A DNA stretch of 64,000 nucleotides from Amorphoplanes digitatis (GCF_014205335.1 NZ_JACHNH010000001.1:3156501-3220500), one strand, 5' to 3'; counted from the stretch's first letter, positions 35,849 to 44,351 are shown. Numbers and translations are program-made. Notes: a model not told the origin generated them from the letters alone.

Positions 35849-37237
35849 ATGCTGTCCGCGCTCGACCGCGAGCAATCCGTCGCCCCGCCCGGGTTCAGCC
35901 GCTGGCTGATTCCGCCGGCCGCCCTCTCCGTCCACCTCTGCATCGGCCAGGTCTACGCCACGAGCGTCTACAAGAACTCGCTCATCGCGCACTTCGACGT
36001 CGGCCAGACCGCCATCGGCATCATCTTCAGCATCGCGATCGTCATGCTCGGCCTGTCGGCGGCGCTCGGCGGCACCTGGGTCGAGGCGAACGGCCCGCGC
36101 AAGGCCATGTTCGTCTCGGCGTGCTTCTGGGCCTCGGGCTTCGCGGTCAGCGCGCTGGGCATCGGCACCGGGCAGCTGTGGCTGGTCTACCTCGGCTACG
36201 GCTTCCTCGGCGGCATCGGCCTCGGCATCGGCTACATCTCGCCGGTCTCCACGCTGATCAAGTGGTTCCCGGACCGGCCCGGCCTCGCCACCGGCCTGGC
36301 CATCATGGGCTTCGGCGGCGGTGCGCTGATCGCCAGCCCGCTGTCGCGGCAACTGCTGTCCTACTACGACCCGGCCTACGACCCGAGCGTCTCCACCTCG
36401 GTGGCCTCCGGCGGCGCGCTCGTGGCGCTCTTCCTGACCCTGGGCGCCGGCTACTTCGTGATCATGATGTTCGGCGTCGTCACCGTGCGCGTACCACCCG
36501 AGGGCTGGGCGCCCGAGGGCTTCGACCCGGCGACGGTCGCGGCGAAGCCGCTGGTCACCACGGCGAGCGTCTCGGCGGCCTCCGCGATCCGCACCGGGTC
36601 GTTCTGGCTGCTCTGGATCGTGCTCTTCTGCAACGTGACCGCGGGCATCGGCATCCTCGAACAGGCCAGCCCGATGATCCAGGACTTCTTCCGGGACGAC
36701 GCCGGCGTGTCCACCGTCGCCGTCTCGGCCGCGGCCGGCTTCGTCGGGGTGCTGTCGCTGTTCAACATGGCCGGCCGGTTCGTCTGGTCGTCCACGTCCG
36801 ACGTGATCGGGCGCAAACGGATGTACCTGGTCTATCTCGGCGGCGGCATGATCCTGTACGCGCTGCTCGCGTCGGTCGGGCACGCCGCCGTCTGGCTGTT
36901 CGTCCTGCTCGCCGGCCTGATCCTGTCGTTCTACGGCGGCGGCTTCGCGACCGTGCCGGCGTACCTGCGCGACCTGTTCGGCACGTTCCAGGTCGGCGCG
37001 ATACACGGCCGGCTGCTGACCGCCTGGGCGGCGGCGGGCGTGGCCGGCCCACTGATCGTCAACGGTTTCCTGGACGCGCAGGGGAAGCCGGGCACGCTGA
37101 CGGCGTCCGCGTACCGCCCGGCGCTGTTCACCATGGTCGGCCTGCTGGCGGTCGGCCTCCTCGCCAACCTGCTGATACGCCCGGTGCCGGAGCGCTTCCA
37201 CGAGACGCCCGCCGAGGAGAAGGAGGCCGTCGCATGA
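35849..37237 (+). CDS. OFA-type major facilitator (oxalate/formate antiporter family)
   Basis: 462 residues, 12 membrane segments. The OFA subgroup is suggested by SRWLIPPAALSVHLCIGQVYATSVY at the N-terminus, GIGLGIGYISPVSTLIKWFPDRPGLATGLAIMGFG in the middle and the YLRDLFGTFQVGAIHGRLLTAW segment. ATG 35849 has a GGGAGG ribosome site. It is coupled by ATGA overlap to a 35-residue membrane peptide. The substrate is unknown: a small carboxylate such as oxalate, formate or pyruvate is possible by family. Confidence 0.9.
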   Translation: MLSALDREQSVAPPGFSRWLIPPAALSVHLCIGQVYATSVYKNSLIAHFDVGQTAIGIIFSIAIVMLGLSAALGGTWVEANGPRKAMFVSACFWASGFAVSALGIGTGQLWLVYLGYGFLGGIGLGIGYISPVSTLIKWFPDRPGLATGLAIMGFGGGALIASPLSRQLLSYYDPAYDPSVSTSVASGGALVALFLTLGAGYFVIMMFGVVTVRVPPEGWAPEGFDPATVAAKPLVTTASVSAASAIRTGSFWLLWIVLFCNVTAGIGILEQASPMIQDFFRDDAGVSTVAVSAAAGFVGVLSLFNMAGRFVWSSTSDVIGRKRMYLVYLGGGMILYALLASVGHAAVWLFVLLAGLILSFYGGGFATVPAYLRDLFGTFQVGAIHGRLLTAWAAAGVAGPLIVNGFLDAQGKPGTLTASAYRPALFTMVGLLAVGLLANLLIRPVPERFHETPAEEKEAVA

Positions 37238-37341
37238 GGACGTCGCCCCTGCGGCTGGTGCTGTCCTGGGCGCTGGTCGCCGTTCTGCTCGGCTACGGCG
37301 TGACCCAGACGGTGATCACCGCGGCGAAGCTCTTCCAATAG
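37234..37341 (+). CDS. MFS transporter small subunit (35 residues)
   Basis: A tiny membrane peptide: a short basic N-terminus MRTSPLRLVL, one transmembrane helix to about residue 27, then TAAKLFQ. ATG overlaps the transporter stop (ATGA) behind GAGAAGGAGG, so it is made together with the transporter. Small one-helix subunits of this kind are known next to OFA-type transporters in other bacteria (as I recall the 'MFS transporter small subunit' family). It probably binds the transporter; function unknown. Confidence 0.75.
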   Translation: MRTSPLRLVLSWALVAVLLGYGVTQTVITAAKLFQ

Positions 37342-37396
37342 GGAGCGTGCCAGAAGCGCGGTGCGAAAAGTTTCGATGGAGTTACGTATTGATGTC

Positions 37397-37412
37397 ATGG
37401 GAGCGCTCCCAT
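37397..37412. promoter_or_regulatory. Perfect CebR-type cellulose operator
   Basis: ATGGGAGCGCTCCCAT is a perfect 16-bp palindrome containing the 14-bp CebR consensus TGGGAGCGCTCCCA. It lies 115 nt before the cellulase start. CebR is the LacI-family repressor released by cellobiose in Streptomyces and Thermobifida. Repression of the cellulase gene in the absence of cellobiose is the expected role. Confidence 0.88.
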
Positions 37413-37526
37413 AGTCTGACCTGACGCGGGAGGTCAGCGACACCGATCGATCCCCCCGCGCGGAAGTTCGTTCCCCTCGGTCGCGCCTTCCCCGGGTGCT
37501 GCCATGTCTTCCAGGAGCGCTTGCGC

Positions 37527-39299
37527 ATGAGTCCACGTCCCCACACCGTGACGCGCGGCCTGACGGCCGCCGCCGCGATCACCCTCCTCACCGGCGCCGG
37601 CATCGCCGTCGCGGCACAGCAGGCCAGCGCCGCCGCGGGTTGTCGCGTCGCATACTCGGTCAACCAGTGGAGCACCGGGTTCACCGGCAACGTCTCCGTG
37701 ACCAACCTCGGTGACCCGATCACCAACGGTTGGCGACTGACCTGGAGCTTCGCCGGCAACCAGCGGATCACCCAGGGCTGGAGCGCCACCATCACCCAGT
37801 CCGGCCAGGCGGTGACCGCGGTCAACCCGTCCTGGGCGACAGGCCTGGCCACCAACGCGACGGCGACGTTCGGCTTCAACGCCGACTACTCCGGCACGAA
37901 CGCGGCGCCCGCCTCGTTCTCGCTCAACGGCACGGTCTGCACCGGGACCACGCCCACGACGCCGCCGACCACGACGCCGACGACCCCGCCGACGACGCCG
38001 CCCACCACCCCGCCCACCACCCCGCCGACGACGCCGCCGACCTCGCAGCCGCCCGGCAACAAGGTCGACAACCCGTACGCGGGCGCCCGGGGCTACGTGA
38101 ACCCGGAGTGGAAGGCCAAGGCCGACGCGGAGCCCGGCGGTAGCCGGGTCTCGAGCAACCCGACCGCGGTCTGGCTGGACCGGATCGCCGCCATCGAGGG
38201 CACGACCGGCAGCAGCTCCAACGGCTCGATGGGCCTTGAGGACCACCTGGACGCCGCGCTCGCGCAGGGCGCCGGCTACATCCAGTTCGTCATCTACAAC
38301 CTGCCCGGGCGCGACTGCTCGGCGCTGGCCTCCAACGGCGAGCTGGGCGTGAACGACCTGCCCCGCTACAAGGCCGAGTACATCGACCCGATCGCCGCGA
38401 TCCAGAGCCGCGCGAAGTACGCCGGCCTGCGGATCATCAACGTGATCGAGATCGACTCGCTGCCGAACCTGATCACCAACACCAACGTCGCGACCTGCGC
38501 CACGATGAAGTCGAACGGCGGCTACGTGCAGGGCGTCGGCTACGCGCTGAACAAGCTCGGCGCGATCGGCAACGTCTACAACTACATCGACGCCGCGCAC
38601 CACGGCTGGATCGGCTGGGACACCAACTTCGGCCCGACCGCGGACATCATGTTGCAGGCCGCGCAGGCGTCCGGCAGCGTGCGCAACGTCAACGGCTTCA
38701 TCACCAACACGGCGAACTACTCGGCGCTGACCGAGCCGTACTTCACCATCAACACCTCGGTGGGCGGCACCTCGGTGCGGCAGTCCAAGTGGGTCGACTG
38801 GAACCAGTACGTCGACGAGCTCTCGTTCGCTCAGGCGTTCCGTACCAAGCTGGTCTCGGTCGGCTTCGACTCCGGCATCGGCATGCTGATCGACACCTCG
38901 CGCAACGGCTGGGGCGGCTCCAGCCGGCCCACCGCGGCGAGCACGTCGACCGCCGTGGACACCTTCGTCAACCAGTCGCGCATCGACCGCCGGATCCACG
39001 CCGGCAACTGGTGCAACCAGGACGGCGCCGGCCTCGGCGAGCGTCCCCGGTCGGCTCCGGCCTCGGGCATCGACGCCTACGTCTGGGTCAAGCCCCCGGG
39101 CGAGTCGGACGGCTCCAGCACCCTCATCCCGAACAACGAGGGCAAGGGCTTCGACCGGATGTGCGACCCGACCTACACCGGTAACGAGCGCAACGGCAAC
39201 AGCCCCACCGGCTCGCTGTCCGGCGCCCCGATCTCGGGAGCCTGGTTCTCGGCGCAGTTCCGCCAGCTGATGGCGAACGCGTACCCGCCCCTTTCCTGA
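37527..39299 (+). CDS. Secreted cellulase: CBM2 plus GH6 cellobiohydrolase
   Basis: 590 residues. Signal peptide about 1-37 (ending ASAAAG). CBM2 cellulose-binding module at about 38-135 (CRVAYSVNQWSTGFTGNVSV, with two framing Cys). A Thr/Pro linker of about 40 residues (PTTPPTT repeats) leads to a GH6 catalytic domain at about 180-590. IYNLPGRDCSALASNGEL carries the catalytic Asp; VIEIDSLPNLITN and the GWIGWDTN and NWCNQDGAGLGERP loops are typical of exo-acting bacterial cellobiohydrolases (CelB/Cel6B type). It releases cellobiose from non-reducing ends. ATG 37527 is used (AGGAG 10 nt upstream); TTG 37521 is an alternative. A CebR box lies upstream. Confidence 0.93.
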   Translation: MSPRPHTVTRGLTAAAAITLLTGAGIAVAAQQASAAAGCRVAYSVNQWSTGFTGNVSVTNLGDPITNGWRLTWSFAGNQRITQGWSATITQSGQAVTAVNPSWATGLATNATATFGFNADYSGTNAAPASFSLNGTVCTGTTPTTPPTTTPTTPPTTPPTTPPTTPPTTPPTSQPPGNKVDNPYAGARGYVNPEWKAKADAEPGGSRVSSNPTAVWLDRIAAIEGTTGSSSNGSMGLEDHLDAALAQGAGYIQFVIYNLPGRDCSALASNGELGVNDLPRYKAEYIDPIAAIQSRAKYAGLRIINVIEIDSLPNLITNTNVATCATMKSNGGYVQGVGYALNKLGAIGNVYNYIDAAHHGWIGWDTNFGPTADIMLQAAQASGSVRNVNGFITNTANYSALTEPYFTINTSVGGTSVRQSKWVDWNQYVDELSFAQAFRTKLVSVGFDSGIGMLIDTSRNGWGGSSRPTAASTSTAVDTFVNQSRIDRRIHAGNWCNQDGAGLGERPRSAPASGIDAYVWVKPPGESDGSSTLIPNNEGKGFDRMCDPTYTGNERNGNSPTGSLSGAPISGAWFSAQFRQLMANAYPPLS

Positions 39300-39311
39300 T
39301 CCACTCCCGAC

Positions 39312-39354
39312 GCGGGCGGCCCGGTTCTCCCACGACCGGGCCGCCCGCCCTTTT
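39312..39354 (+). terminator. Rho-independent terminator after the cellulase gene
   Basis: A 14-bp perfect stem GCGGGCGGCCCGGT / ACCGGGCCGCCCGC with a 9-nt loop is followed by CCTTTT. It is 12 nt after the stop. Confidence 0.9.
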
Positions 39355-39359
39355 CTGGC

Positions 39360-39365
39360 TAGGCT
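39360..39365 (+). promoter_or_regulatory. -10 hexamer TAGGCT for leaderless methyltransferase mRNA
   Basis: TAGGCT ends 6 nt before the ATG at 39372, right behind the terminator of the cellulase gene, so a leaderless transcript is the simplest reading. Confidence 0.5.
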
Positions 39366-39371
39366 TTGCCG

Positions 39372-40235
39372 ATGACCACGGACCGATGGGCGAGCTGGCT
39401 GCTGCGCCGCCGGGACGGCGGCTCGACGGAGCTGCGCGAGCGGTTCGCCGCGGAGCTGATCGCGTTCCGGGACGGCGTTCTCGACCGCGCCGCGATCGCC
39501 GAGGGCGACGTGGTCCTCGACGTCGGCACGGGCACGGGACTGATCGGCCTCGGCGCGCTCGACCTGGTCGGCCCGGCCGGGCGGGTGGTGTTCAGCGACG
39601 TCTCGGCCGCGCTGCTCGACGAGTGCCGGCGGCTCGCCGACCCGGACCGCAGCAGCTTCGTCGAGGCGGCGGCGGACGACCTCGGCCCGATCGCGGACGC
39701 GTCGGTCGACGTCGTGACGACCCGGTCGGTGCTGATCTACGTGGCCCGCAAGCGCGAGGCCTTCGCCGAGCTGTTCCGGGTGCTCCGCCCCGGCGGCCGG
39801 TTGTCCATCTTCGAGCCGATCAACAGCTTTCCCGTACGGGCGGGAGCCGACCACCTGTTCGGGCTGGACCTCACCCCCGTGGCCGACCTCGCCGCCAAGG
39901 TGCGCGCACAGTTCACGCCGGGCGCGCCGGACGGCGGCCGCCCGATGACCGACTTCGACGAGCGCGACCTGCTCGGCTGGGCCCGGGAGGCGGGGTTCAC
40001 CCGGGTGACGCTCGACTACCGGGCGGAGGTCGACGTGCCGGGGCCGCCCGTCACGGACTGGGCGGCGCTCAAGCGCACGTCCCCGAACCCGCTGGCGCCG
40101 ACGTACGGCGAGGCGATCGAGGCGGCGCTGACCCCCGCCGAGCGCGAGCGCCTGGACGCGCACGTGGAGCGCCTGGCCGGCACGCCGACCCGGCACACGA
40201 TGGCGAAGGCGTACCTCAGCGCGACCCGCGCCTGA
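39372..40235 (+). CDS. Class I SAM-dependent methyltransferase
   Basis: 287 residues. The SAM-binding motif is VVLDVGTGTGLIGLGAL near residue 47, followed by VVFSDVS (motif II), VDVVTTRSVLIYV (post II) and LRPGGRLSIFEPIN (motif III). It resembles UbiE/COQ5-like small-molecule methyltransferases; substrate unknown. It is probably read from a leaderless mRNA. No biosynthetic genes flank it, so the role cannot be inferred from context. Confidence 0.85.
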   Translation: MTTDRWASWLLRRRDGGSTELRERFAAELIAFRDGVLDRAAIAEGDVVLDVGTGTGLIGLGALDLVGPAGRVVFSDVSAALLDECRRLADPDRSSFVEAAADDLGPIADASVDVVTTRSVLIYVARKREAFAELFRVLRPGGRLSIFEPINSFPVRAGADHLFGLDLTPVADLAAKVRAQFTPGAPDGGRPMTDFDERDLLGWAREAGFTRVTLDYRAEVDVPGPPVTDWAALKRTSPNPLAPTYGEAIEAALTPAERERLDAHVERLAGTPTRHTMAKAYLSATRA

Positions 40236-40328
40236 ACCGCACCCGTCCCGCTACCGCCCGCCCGCCGGGCGCGCAATATCGCCTGGTCATAATGGTGCTC
40301 GCCCGCCCACTTATGAAGGAGTCTCACG

Positions 40329-40949
40329 ATGTCGGTCCGGCAGGGGCTGGCCTTCGCGGGCCGCTACGAGGCGGCGCTCTGGGCCGCCCTGTTCCGCTGG
40401 ATCGCCCGCCGGCCCTACCCGGTCGAGCCCGGCACCGCCGCCTTCCACTACGCCGGCACCGTCACGCCGCTCTTCGGCGTCTTCATCGGGCTGTCCGCGG
40501 TCGAGATCCCGATCCTGCACCTGATCCTGCCGTGGCAGACCGCGCGGACCATCTCGTTGATCATCGGGGCGTACGGCCTGGTCTGGATGATCGGCCTGCT
40601 GGCCACCCTGCGGCTCTACCCGCACCTGGCCGCGCCGGGCGCGCTGGTCATCCGCAACAGCACCACCCTGCGGGTCGAGGTGCCGTGGGACGCCGTCGAG
40701 AGCGTCCAGGTGCGCCGCCGCTCGATGCCGCCCGGCGGCGGCGTCCAGGTCGAGGAGGCCGGCGACGCCCGCATCCTCTCGCTCGGCGTCGGCAGCCAGA
40801 CCAGCATCGACGTCCAGCTGAGCCGGCCGCTGACCGTCGGGCACAAGAAGACCGGCGGCCGGCCGGTGACGCAGATCCGGTTCCACGCCGACGACCCCGA
40901 GGGACTGGTCGCCGCGGCCCGCGCGCGACTGACACCCGCCCTGACCTAA
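40329..40949 (+). CDS. Membrane protein of unknown function
   Basis: 206 residues from ATG 40329 behind GAAGGAGTCTC. Two transmembrane segments at about 45-65 and 72-92 are followed by a C-terminal soluble domain of about 110 residues (ALVIRNSTTLRVEVPWDAVESVQVRRRSM) resembling a PH-like or beta-barrel cytoplasmic module, as in bacterial PH-domain membrane proteins. Function unknown; no partner gene is evident. Confidence 0.75.
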   Translation: MSVRQGLAFAGRYEAALWAALFRWIARRPYPVEPGTAAFHYAGTVTPLFGVFIGLSAVEIPILHLILPWQTARTISLIIGAYGLVWMIGLLATLRLYPHLAAPGALVIRNSTTLRVEVPWDAVESVQVRRRSMPPGGGVQVEEAGDARILSLGVGSQTSIDVQLSRPLTVGHKKTGGRPVTQIRFHADDPEGLVAAARARLTPALT

Positions 40950-41064
40950 CCTCGTTCGGCCGTAGCGTGTTCGGTAGGCTGCCGCCACTGAGCATCGGGG
41001 GTGGGTCATCGAGCAGGTCGAGGTCCGGCGTGCCGAGCCGGCCGCCGCGGGCCGGCGGCTCACG

Positions 41065-41766
41065 GTGGCCGCGGGCAGCGTGGTCGGCAACCGCTATCCG
41101 GCCAACTTCGACGTGCTGCACATCGACCCGGTCTGGCCCCTGGTGGTCGTGGCGGACGGGATGGGCGACGGCCCCGGCAGCGCGATCGCCGGGCGCACGG
41201 CGGTCGACGTCTTCGTGGCCGGTGCGACGGCCGCGCCGACGCCCCGGGCACTGCGGGCCGCCGTCGCCGAGGTGCAGCTCCGGGTCCGGGCGGCCGGCGC
41301 CGCGCTGGGCGAGCTCACCGGCTGCACGCTGACCGCCTTCGTGGGCGCCGTCGACGAGCCCGACGCCTGGATCGTGCAGCTCGGCGACTCGCGCGCCTAC
41401 CGCCTGCGCGACGGCCTGCTCGAACTGCTCACCACCGACCACACGATGGCCTGGCTCGGCGCCGTGTACGGCTGGTGGCCGGCCGACTCGCCCGAGGCGC
41501 ACGCGGCGCGCTACCGGCTGACCCGCTACGCCGGGCATCCGGACTCGCCCGAGCCGGACGTGCTCAGCGTGGCGCTGCGCGCCGGCGACGTGTTCCTGCT
41601 CTGCACCGACGGCCTCGCGGAGCAGGTCGGCTACGAACGGCTCACCGAGGTGCTGCGGGGCACGCCCGACCCGGGCGAGGCGGCGACGACGCTGCTCGAG
41701 GACTCCCTGCGGGCCGGCGGCGACGACAATGCGACGGCCGCGGTGATCCGGGTCGGACGGGAGTGA
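41065..41766 (+). CDS. PP2C-type protein phosphatase, start uncertain
   Basis: 233 residues from GTG 41065. PP2C metal motifs are present: VVADGMGDGPGS, LGDSRAYRLRDG, LCTDGLAEQ and GGDDNATAAVIRV. The small insert and short length fit actinobacterial soluble PP2C phosphatases. These reverse Ser/Thr phosphorylation by kinases such as the two in this window, though linkage is inference. The start is problematic: the same frame continues upstream as plausible sequence (IEQVEVRRAEPAAAGRRLT) without ATG/GTG/TTG, and a TAGGCT box lies at 40975-40980. The real protein may be longer by about 20 residues using a rare start. Confidence 0.82.
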   Translation: MAAGSVVGNRYPANFDVLHIDPVWPLVVVADGMGDGPGSAIAGRTAVDVFVAGATAAPTPRALRAAVAEVQLRVRAAGAALGELTGCTLTAFVGAVDEPDAWIVQLGDSRAYRLRDGLLELLTTDHTMAWLGAVYGWWPADSPEAHAARYRLTRYAGHPDSPEPDVLSVALRAGDVFLLCTDGLAEQVGYERLTEVLRGTPDPGEAATTLLEDSLRAGGDDNATAAVIRVGRE

Positions 41767-41769
41767 CCG

Positions 41770-42249
41770 ATGGGTGAGATCGGCCTGCGGCCGGTGCGCG
41801 ACGCGGACCTCGACGCGCTCTACGACCAGATGCGCGACCCCGAGGCCGTCATGATGGCCGCCTTCACCGCCGAGGATCCGGACGACCGGGAGGCGTTCGA
41901 CGCGCACTTCGTGCGGCTGCGCACCTCGCCGGACATCCTGCTGCGGGCGATCACGGTGGACGGCGAGCTCGCCGGGACCATCGCGAGCTTCGTCGTCGGC
42001 GGCGACACCGAGATCACGTACTGGCTGGACCGGGCCTGGTGGGGCCGCGGCGTCGCCACCCGCGCCGTCGAGCTGCTGCTCGACCTCGTGCCGGTGCGGC
42101 CGATCATCGCGCGCGCGGCGAGCGACAACGCCGGCTCCCTGGCCGTGCTGCGCAAGACCGGCTTCCGCCCGGAGGGCATCGAGGTCGCCTACTCGACGGC
42201 CCGCGGCAAGGAGATCGAGGAGACGGTGCTTCGCCTGGACGGGCCGTGA
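41770..42249 (+). CDS. GNAT-family N-acetyltransferase
   Basis: 159 residues, RimJ/RimL-type GNAT fold: LRPVRDADLDALYDQM, AGTIASFVVGGDTEITYWLDRAWWGRGVATRAVELLLD (acetyl-CoA loop) and RAASDNAGSLAVLRKTGFRPEG. It transfers acetyl from acetyl-CoA to an amine; substrate unknown (ribosomal or other N-termini, or small amines). It starts 3 nt behind the PP2C gene, so the two share a transcript. Confidence 0.88.
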   Translation: MGEIGLRPVRDADLDALYDQMRDPEAVMMAAFTAEDPDDREAFDAHFVRLRTSPDILLRAITVDGELAGTIASFVVGGDTEITYWLDRAWWGRGVATRAVELLLDLVPVRPIIARAASDNAGSLAVLRKTGFRPEGIEVAYSTARGKEIEETVLRLDGP

Positions 42250-42269
42250 CCGCGCCCGGGTGACCGGGA

Positions 42270-42308
42270 GATGCCGGCGACCCGCCGCATCGGCGGGTCA
42301 CCGGCATC
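42270..42308. terminator. Bidirectional hairpin between GNAT and DUF3455 genes
   Basis: GATGCCGG-C-GACCCGCCG pairs with CGGCGGGTC-A-CCGGCATC across a 3-nt loop: 17 pairs with one mismatch. It lies between convergent genes. Confidence 0.8.
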
Positions 42309-42339
42309 CGGCCCCTCGGGAAAGTCTGTGTAGGGAAGG

Positions 42340-42912
42340 TCAGCCCTTCTTGAAGAAGCGGTACACGGCCCGGTAGGGCACCGACGTCGTCGCGCCCGCC
42401 GCGCACGCGGTCGCCGGTGCGACACCGCCGACCGTCGACAGCCGCTGGATGTAGGTGACGTCGCCGAAGACGCCGGGTCCCCGCGTCCGGGCGCCCGTGA
42501 CCAGCAACTGCGGGATGCTGTTCGGGGTGTCCGACGGCGCCGGCTTCGGCGCGGTGCCCTCGATCAGCGAGCCGTCCTCGTCGGACTCCCAGCTCGGGCC
42601 GCGGAAGTGCAGGGCCGACACCGGCCGCACCGGGCGCAGCGTGATGCCGGTCAGCGAGGCGGCGGGTTCGATCAGGGTCCACTTGGCGTCCGTGCAGCCG
42701 TAGACCTGGACGCCCTTGGCCTTGAAGACGGAGGTCAACGTGTTGCCGGCGGGCGGGACGAGCTCGGGTGGAACGCTGCTCGGGCCGCCGAGGAAGCGGT
42801 CGGCCGTGACGGGTGCGGGCAGGTCATCGGCGAACGAGACGCCGGAGGAGGTGCCGACGAGCGCCAGTACGGCAACGCCGACGCCGGCCGAGATACGGAG
42901 AGATCTGGTCAC
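42340..42912 (-). CDS. Secreted DUF3455 protein
   Basis: 190 residues with a signal peptide (about 1-29, ending SFADD). The DUF3455 pattern is visible: a Pro-rich start, VFKAKGVQVYGCTDAKWTLIEP, HFRGPSWESDEDGSLIEG, IPQLLVTGARTRGPGVFGDVTYIQRL and a final SVPYRAVYRFF. Two Cys (YGC and ATAC) could pair. The family is exported and of unknown role. It is read alone. Confidence 0.82.
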   Translation of the reverse strand: MTRSLRISAGVGVAVLALVGTSSGVSFADDLPAPVTADRFLGGPSSVPPELVPPAGNTLTSVFKAKGVQVYGCTDAKWTLIEPAASLTGITLRPVRPVSALHFRGPSWESDEDGSLIEGTAPKPAPSDTPNSIPQLLVTGARTRGPGVFGDVTYIQRLSTVGGVAPATACAAGATTSVPYRAVYRFFKKG

Positions 42913-43112
42913 CAGGGATCCTTCGCGGTAGGGCTGGCGTTACGCCCGACCAACCCTAGGGCTACTGTCCGCGACGGAGTCTTAACTGCGTCCTAAGTCT
43001 TCCACAGGTTTTTGTGGAGGAAGATCGACAATGAGCAATTTTCAACCTGGCCTCGGGCCAGAGGTATCCGAGCCGTCGACCGGCGCCGGGAGCTGCCACC
43101 CGGGCCACGTTG

Positions 43113-43160
43113 AAAAAGGCTCAATCGACGGGCCGCCCGGCGCACCGGGCGGCCGGTCGA
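43113..43160 (-). terminator. Terminator of the minus-strand anchored protein gene
   Basis: TCGAC-G-GGCCGCCCGG / CCGGGCGGCC-G-GTCGA (43125-43160) has 15 pairs and one mismatch around a CGCA loop, immediately after the gene. On the minus strand it is followed by GATTGAGCC and TTTTT. Confidence 0.82.
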
Positions 43161-43946
43161 TCAGCCGGCCGGGTAGAAGCCGGTCGGCGCCGGGCCCTGC
43201 TTCTGGTCGCGGCCGCGCATCCGCAGGCGCAGCAGCAGGCCGACGCCGACGAAGACCAGGACGCCGCCCACGATCAGGCCCGGCCCGAGCAGGCTTGGCG
43301 TGCCGGCGTCGCCGGCCGTCGGCACGGACGCCAGGTCGTCGTCGGACTCGGCCGGCTGCGGCGCCGCCTCGTCGGCGGCGGGCTCCTCTGCCTCCTCGGT
43401 CTCGCTCGGCGACGGCTTTGGCGACGCGGTCGGTTCCGCCTCGCCCTTCTCGCCCTCGATCCGGCTGCGGGCCGTCGACTCCTGGAGCAGCGTCTGCCGG
43501 GCGTTGAAGGCCTGCGCCTGGAAGATCACCTCTCCCGCGTCGGCGTCGTCGTCGAACGCGATCTCGTAACGCGCCGTCACCGTGCGGCCGCGGCAGAGCT
43601 GGCCCGGGTCGAGCCGCACGTCGGTGATCCGGGTGCTGTCGGCGCCACCGTTCTGCACCTGCACCGGGAAGTCGCGGCCGTCCTCGACCCGGGCGACCTG
43701 GATCTCGTCCAGCTCCGGGCCGTCGACCTGGAGGATCAGCGACCAGCGGACCTTCTGGCAGCGCCGCGCCTCGGAGGAGGCGACCACGGTCACCGTACGT
43801 GCCTGTTTCCCGGCGGTGAAGGTGGCGGGCACCTCGGTGATGGCCACCGCGAAGCCGGGCTCGACCGCGCCGGCGCGGCCCGGTAGGGCCAGGGTCGCGA
43901 CGACCACGGCCAGAACGGTGGACAGCAGGGCAGTGCGATGCCGCAC
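43161..43946 (-). CDS. Secreted, membrane-anchored protein of unknown function
   Basis: 261 residues from GTG 43946, picked because AAGGAG ends 9 nt upstream; the ATG at 43955 abuts that site directly. Signal peptide about 1-25 (RTALLSTVLAVVVATLALPG). A beta-rich extracellular part of about 130 residues has two Cys (RRCQKV, QLCRGR). An acidic Pro/Ser/Glu linker (SPKPSPSETEEAEEPAADEAAPQP) follows. A single C-terminal transmembrane helix (LLGPGLIVGGVLVFVGVGLLLRL) and a short basic tail complete it. Topology resembles actinobacterial surface proteins; no LPXTG sorting signal is seen. Divergent from the redox operon. Confidence 0.78.
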   Translation of the reverse strand: MRHRTALLSTVLAVVVATLALPGRAGAVEPGFAVAITEVPATFTAGKQARTVTVVASSEARRCQKVRWSLILQVDGPELDEIQVARVEDGRDFPVQVQNGGADSTRITDVRLDPGQLCRGRTVTARYEIAFDDDADAGEVIFQAQAFNARQTLLQESTARSRIEGEKGEAEPTASPKPSPSETEEAEEPAADEAAPQPAESDDDLASVPTAGDAGTPSLLGPGLIVGGVLVFVGVGLLLRLRMRGRDQKQGPAPTGFYPAG

Positions 43947-44351
43947 AGCAATCATCTCCTTACGCAGAGGCGTCAAAAACGCACGCACGTAAGGTAGTTC
44001 GGTGCCGCCGCGCGAAAGGTTCAGCCCGGCCTGAGGGATCACTCGGGATAACACTTATTTTTGTCTTATCAGCTGGTTACCGACAGGTATCTTCGCAGGC
44101 CAGCGCCTTTATCATCGTGGGCGGCCGTGCGGCGGCCCAAGATTCCCCGGAAAGTTCTTCCGGAACGTTCATCCGAACCCGGGCCGCGCACGTAGATGGG
44201 GGAGGGCGGGAGACCGGCGACAACGCACCGTAAGGAAAGGTAGATGGCCGGTAGATCAGCCCGACAGTAACGAGCGCGGGGCATCCCCCACGGATGCCGG
44301 CGTCCCGACCGCCCAGGACGGACGCCACACCGCTGCGGAGAACGAGGAGTT
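43947..44351. other. 405-bp divergent intergenic region upstream of the redox operon
   Basis: This is the longest gene-free stretch. It contains an AT-richer patch at about 44045-44095 (CACTTATTTTTGTCTTATC), likely promoter DNA for one or both sides. It also holds the palindrome TTCCGGAA (44158-44165) and a GTTCTTCCGGAAC segment. Short open frames here are not convincing genes. No operator family is recognised. Confidence 0.5.

Noticed and set aside
32940..35849. Minus-strand frame extending cutC to nearly 1200 codons
   Set aside because: Only the last 222 codons resemble CutC. The rest lies antisense to the GH2 gene and has no protein-like features.
37950..38045. Short tandem repeats resembling a CRISPR or microsatellite
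   Set aside because: They encode the Thr-Pro linker between CBM2 and GH6 domains; there are no spacers or conserved repeat-spacer structure.
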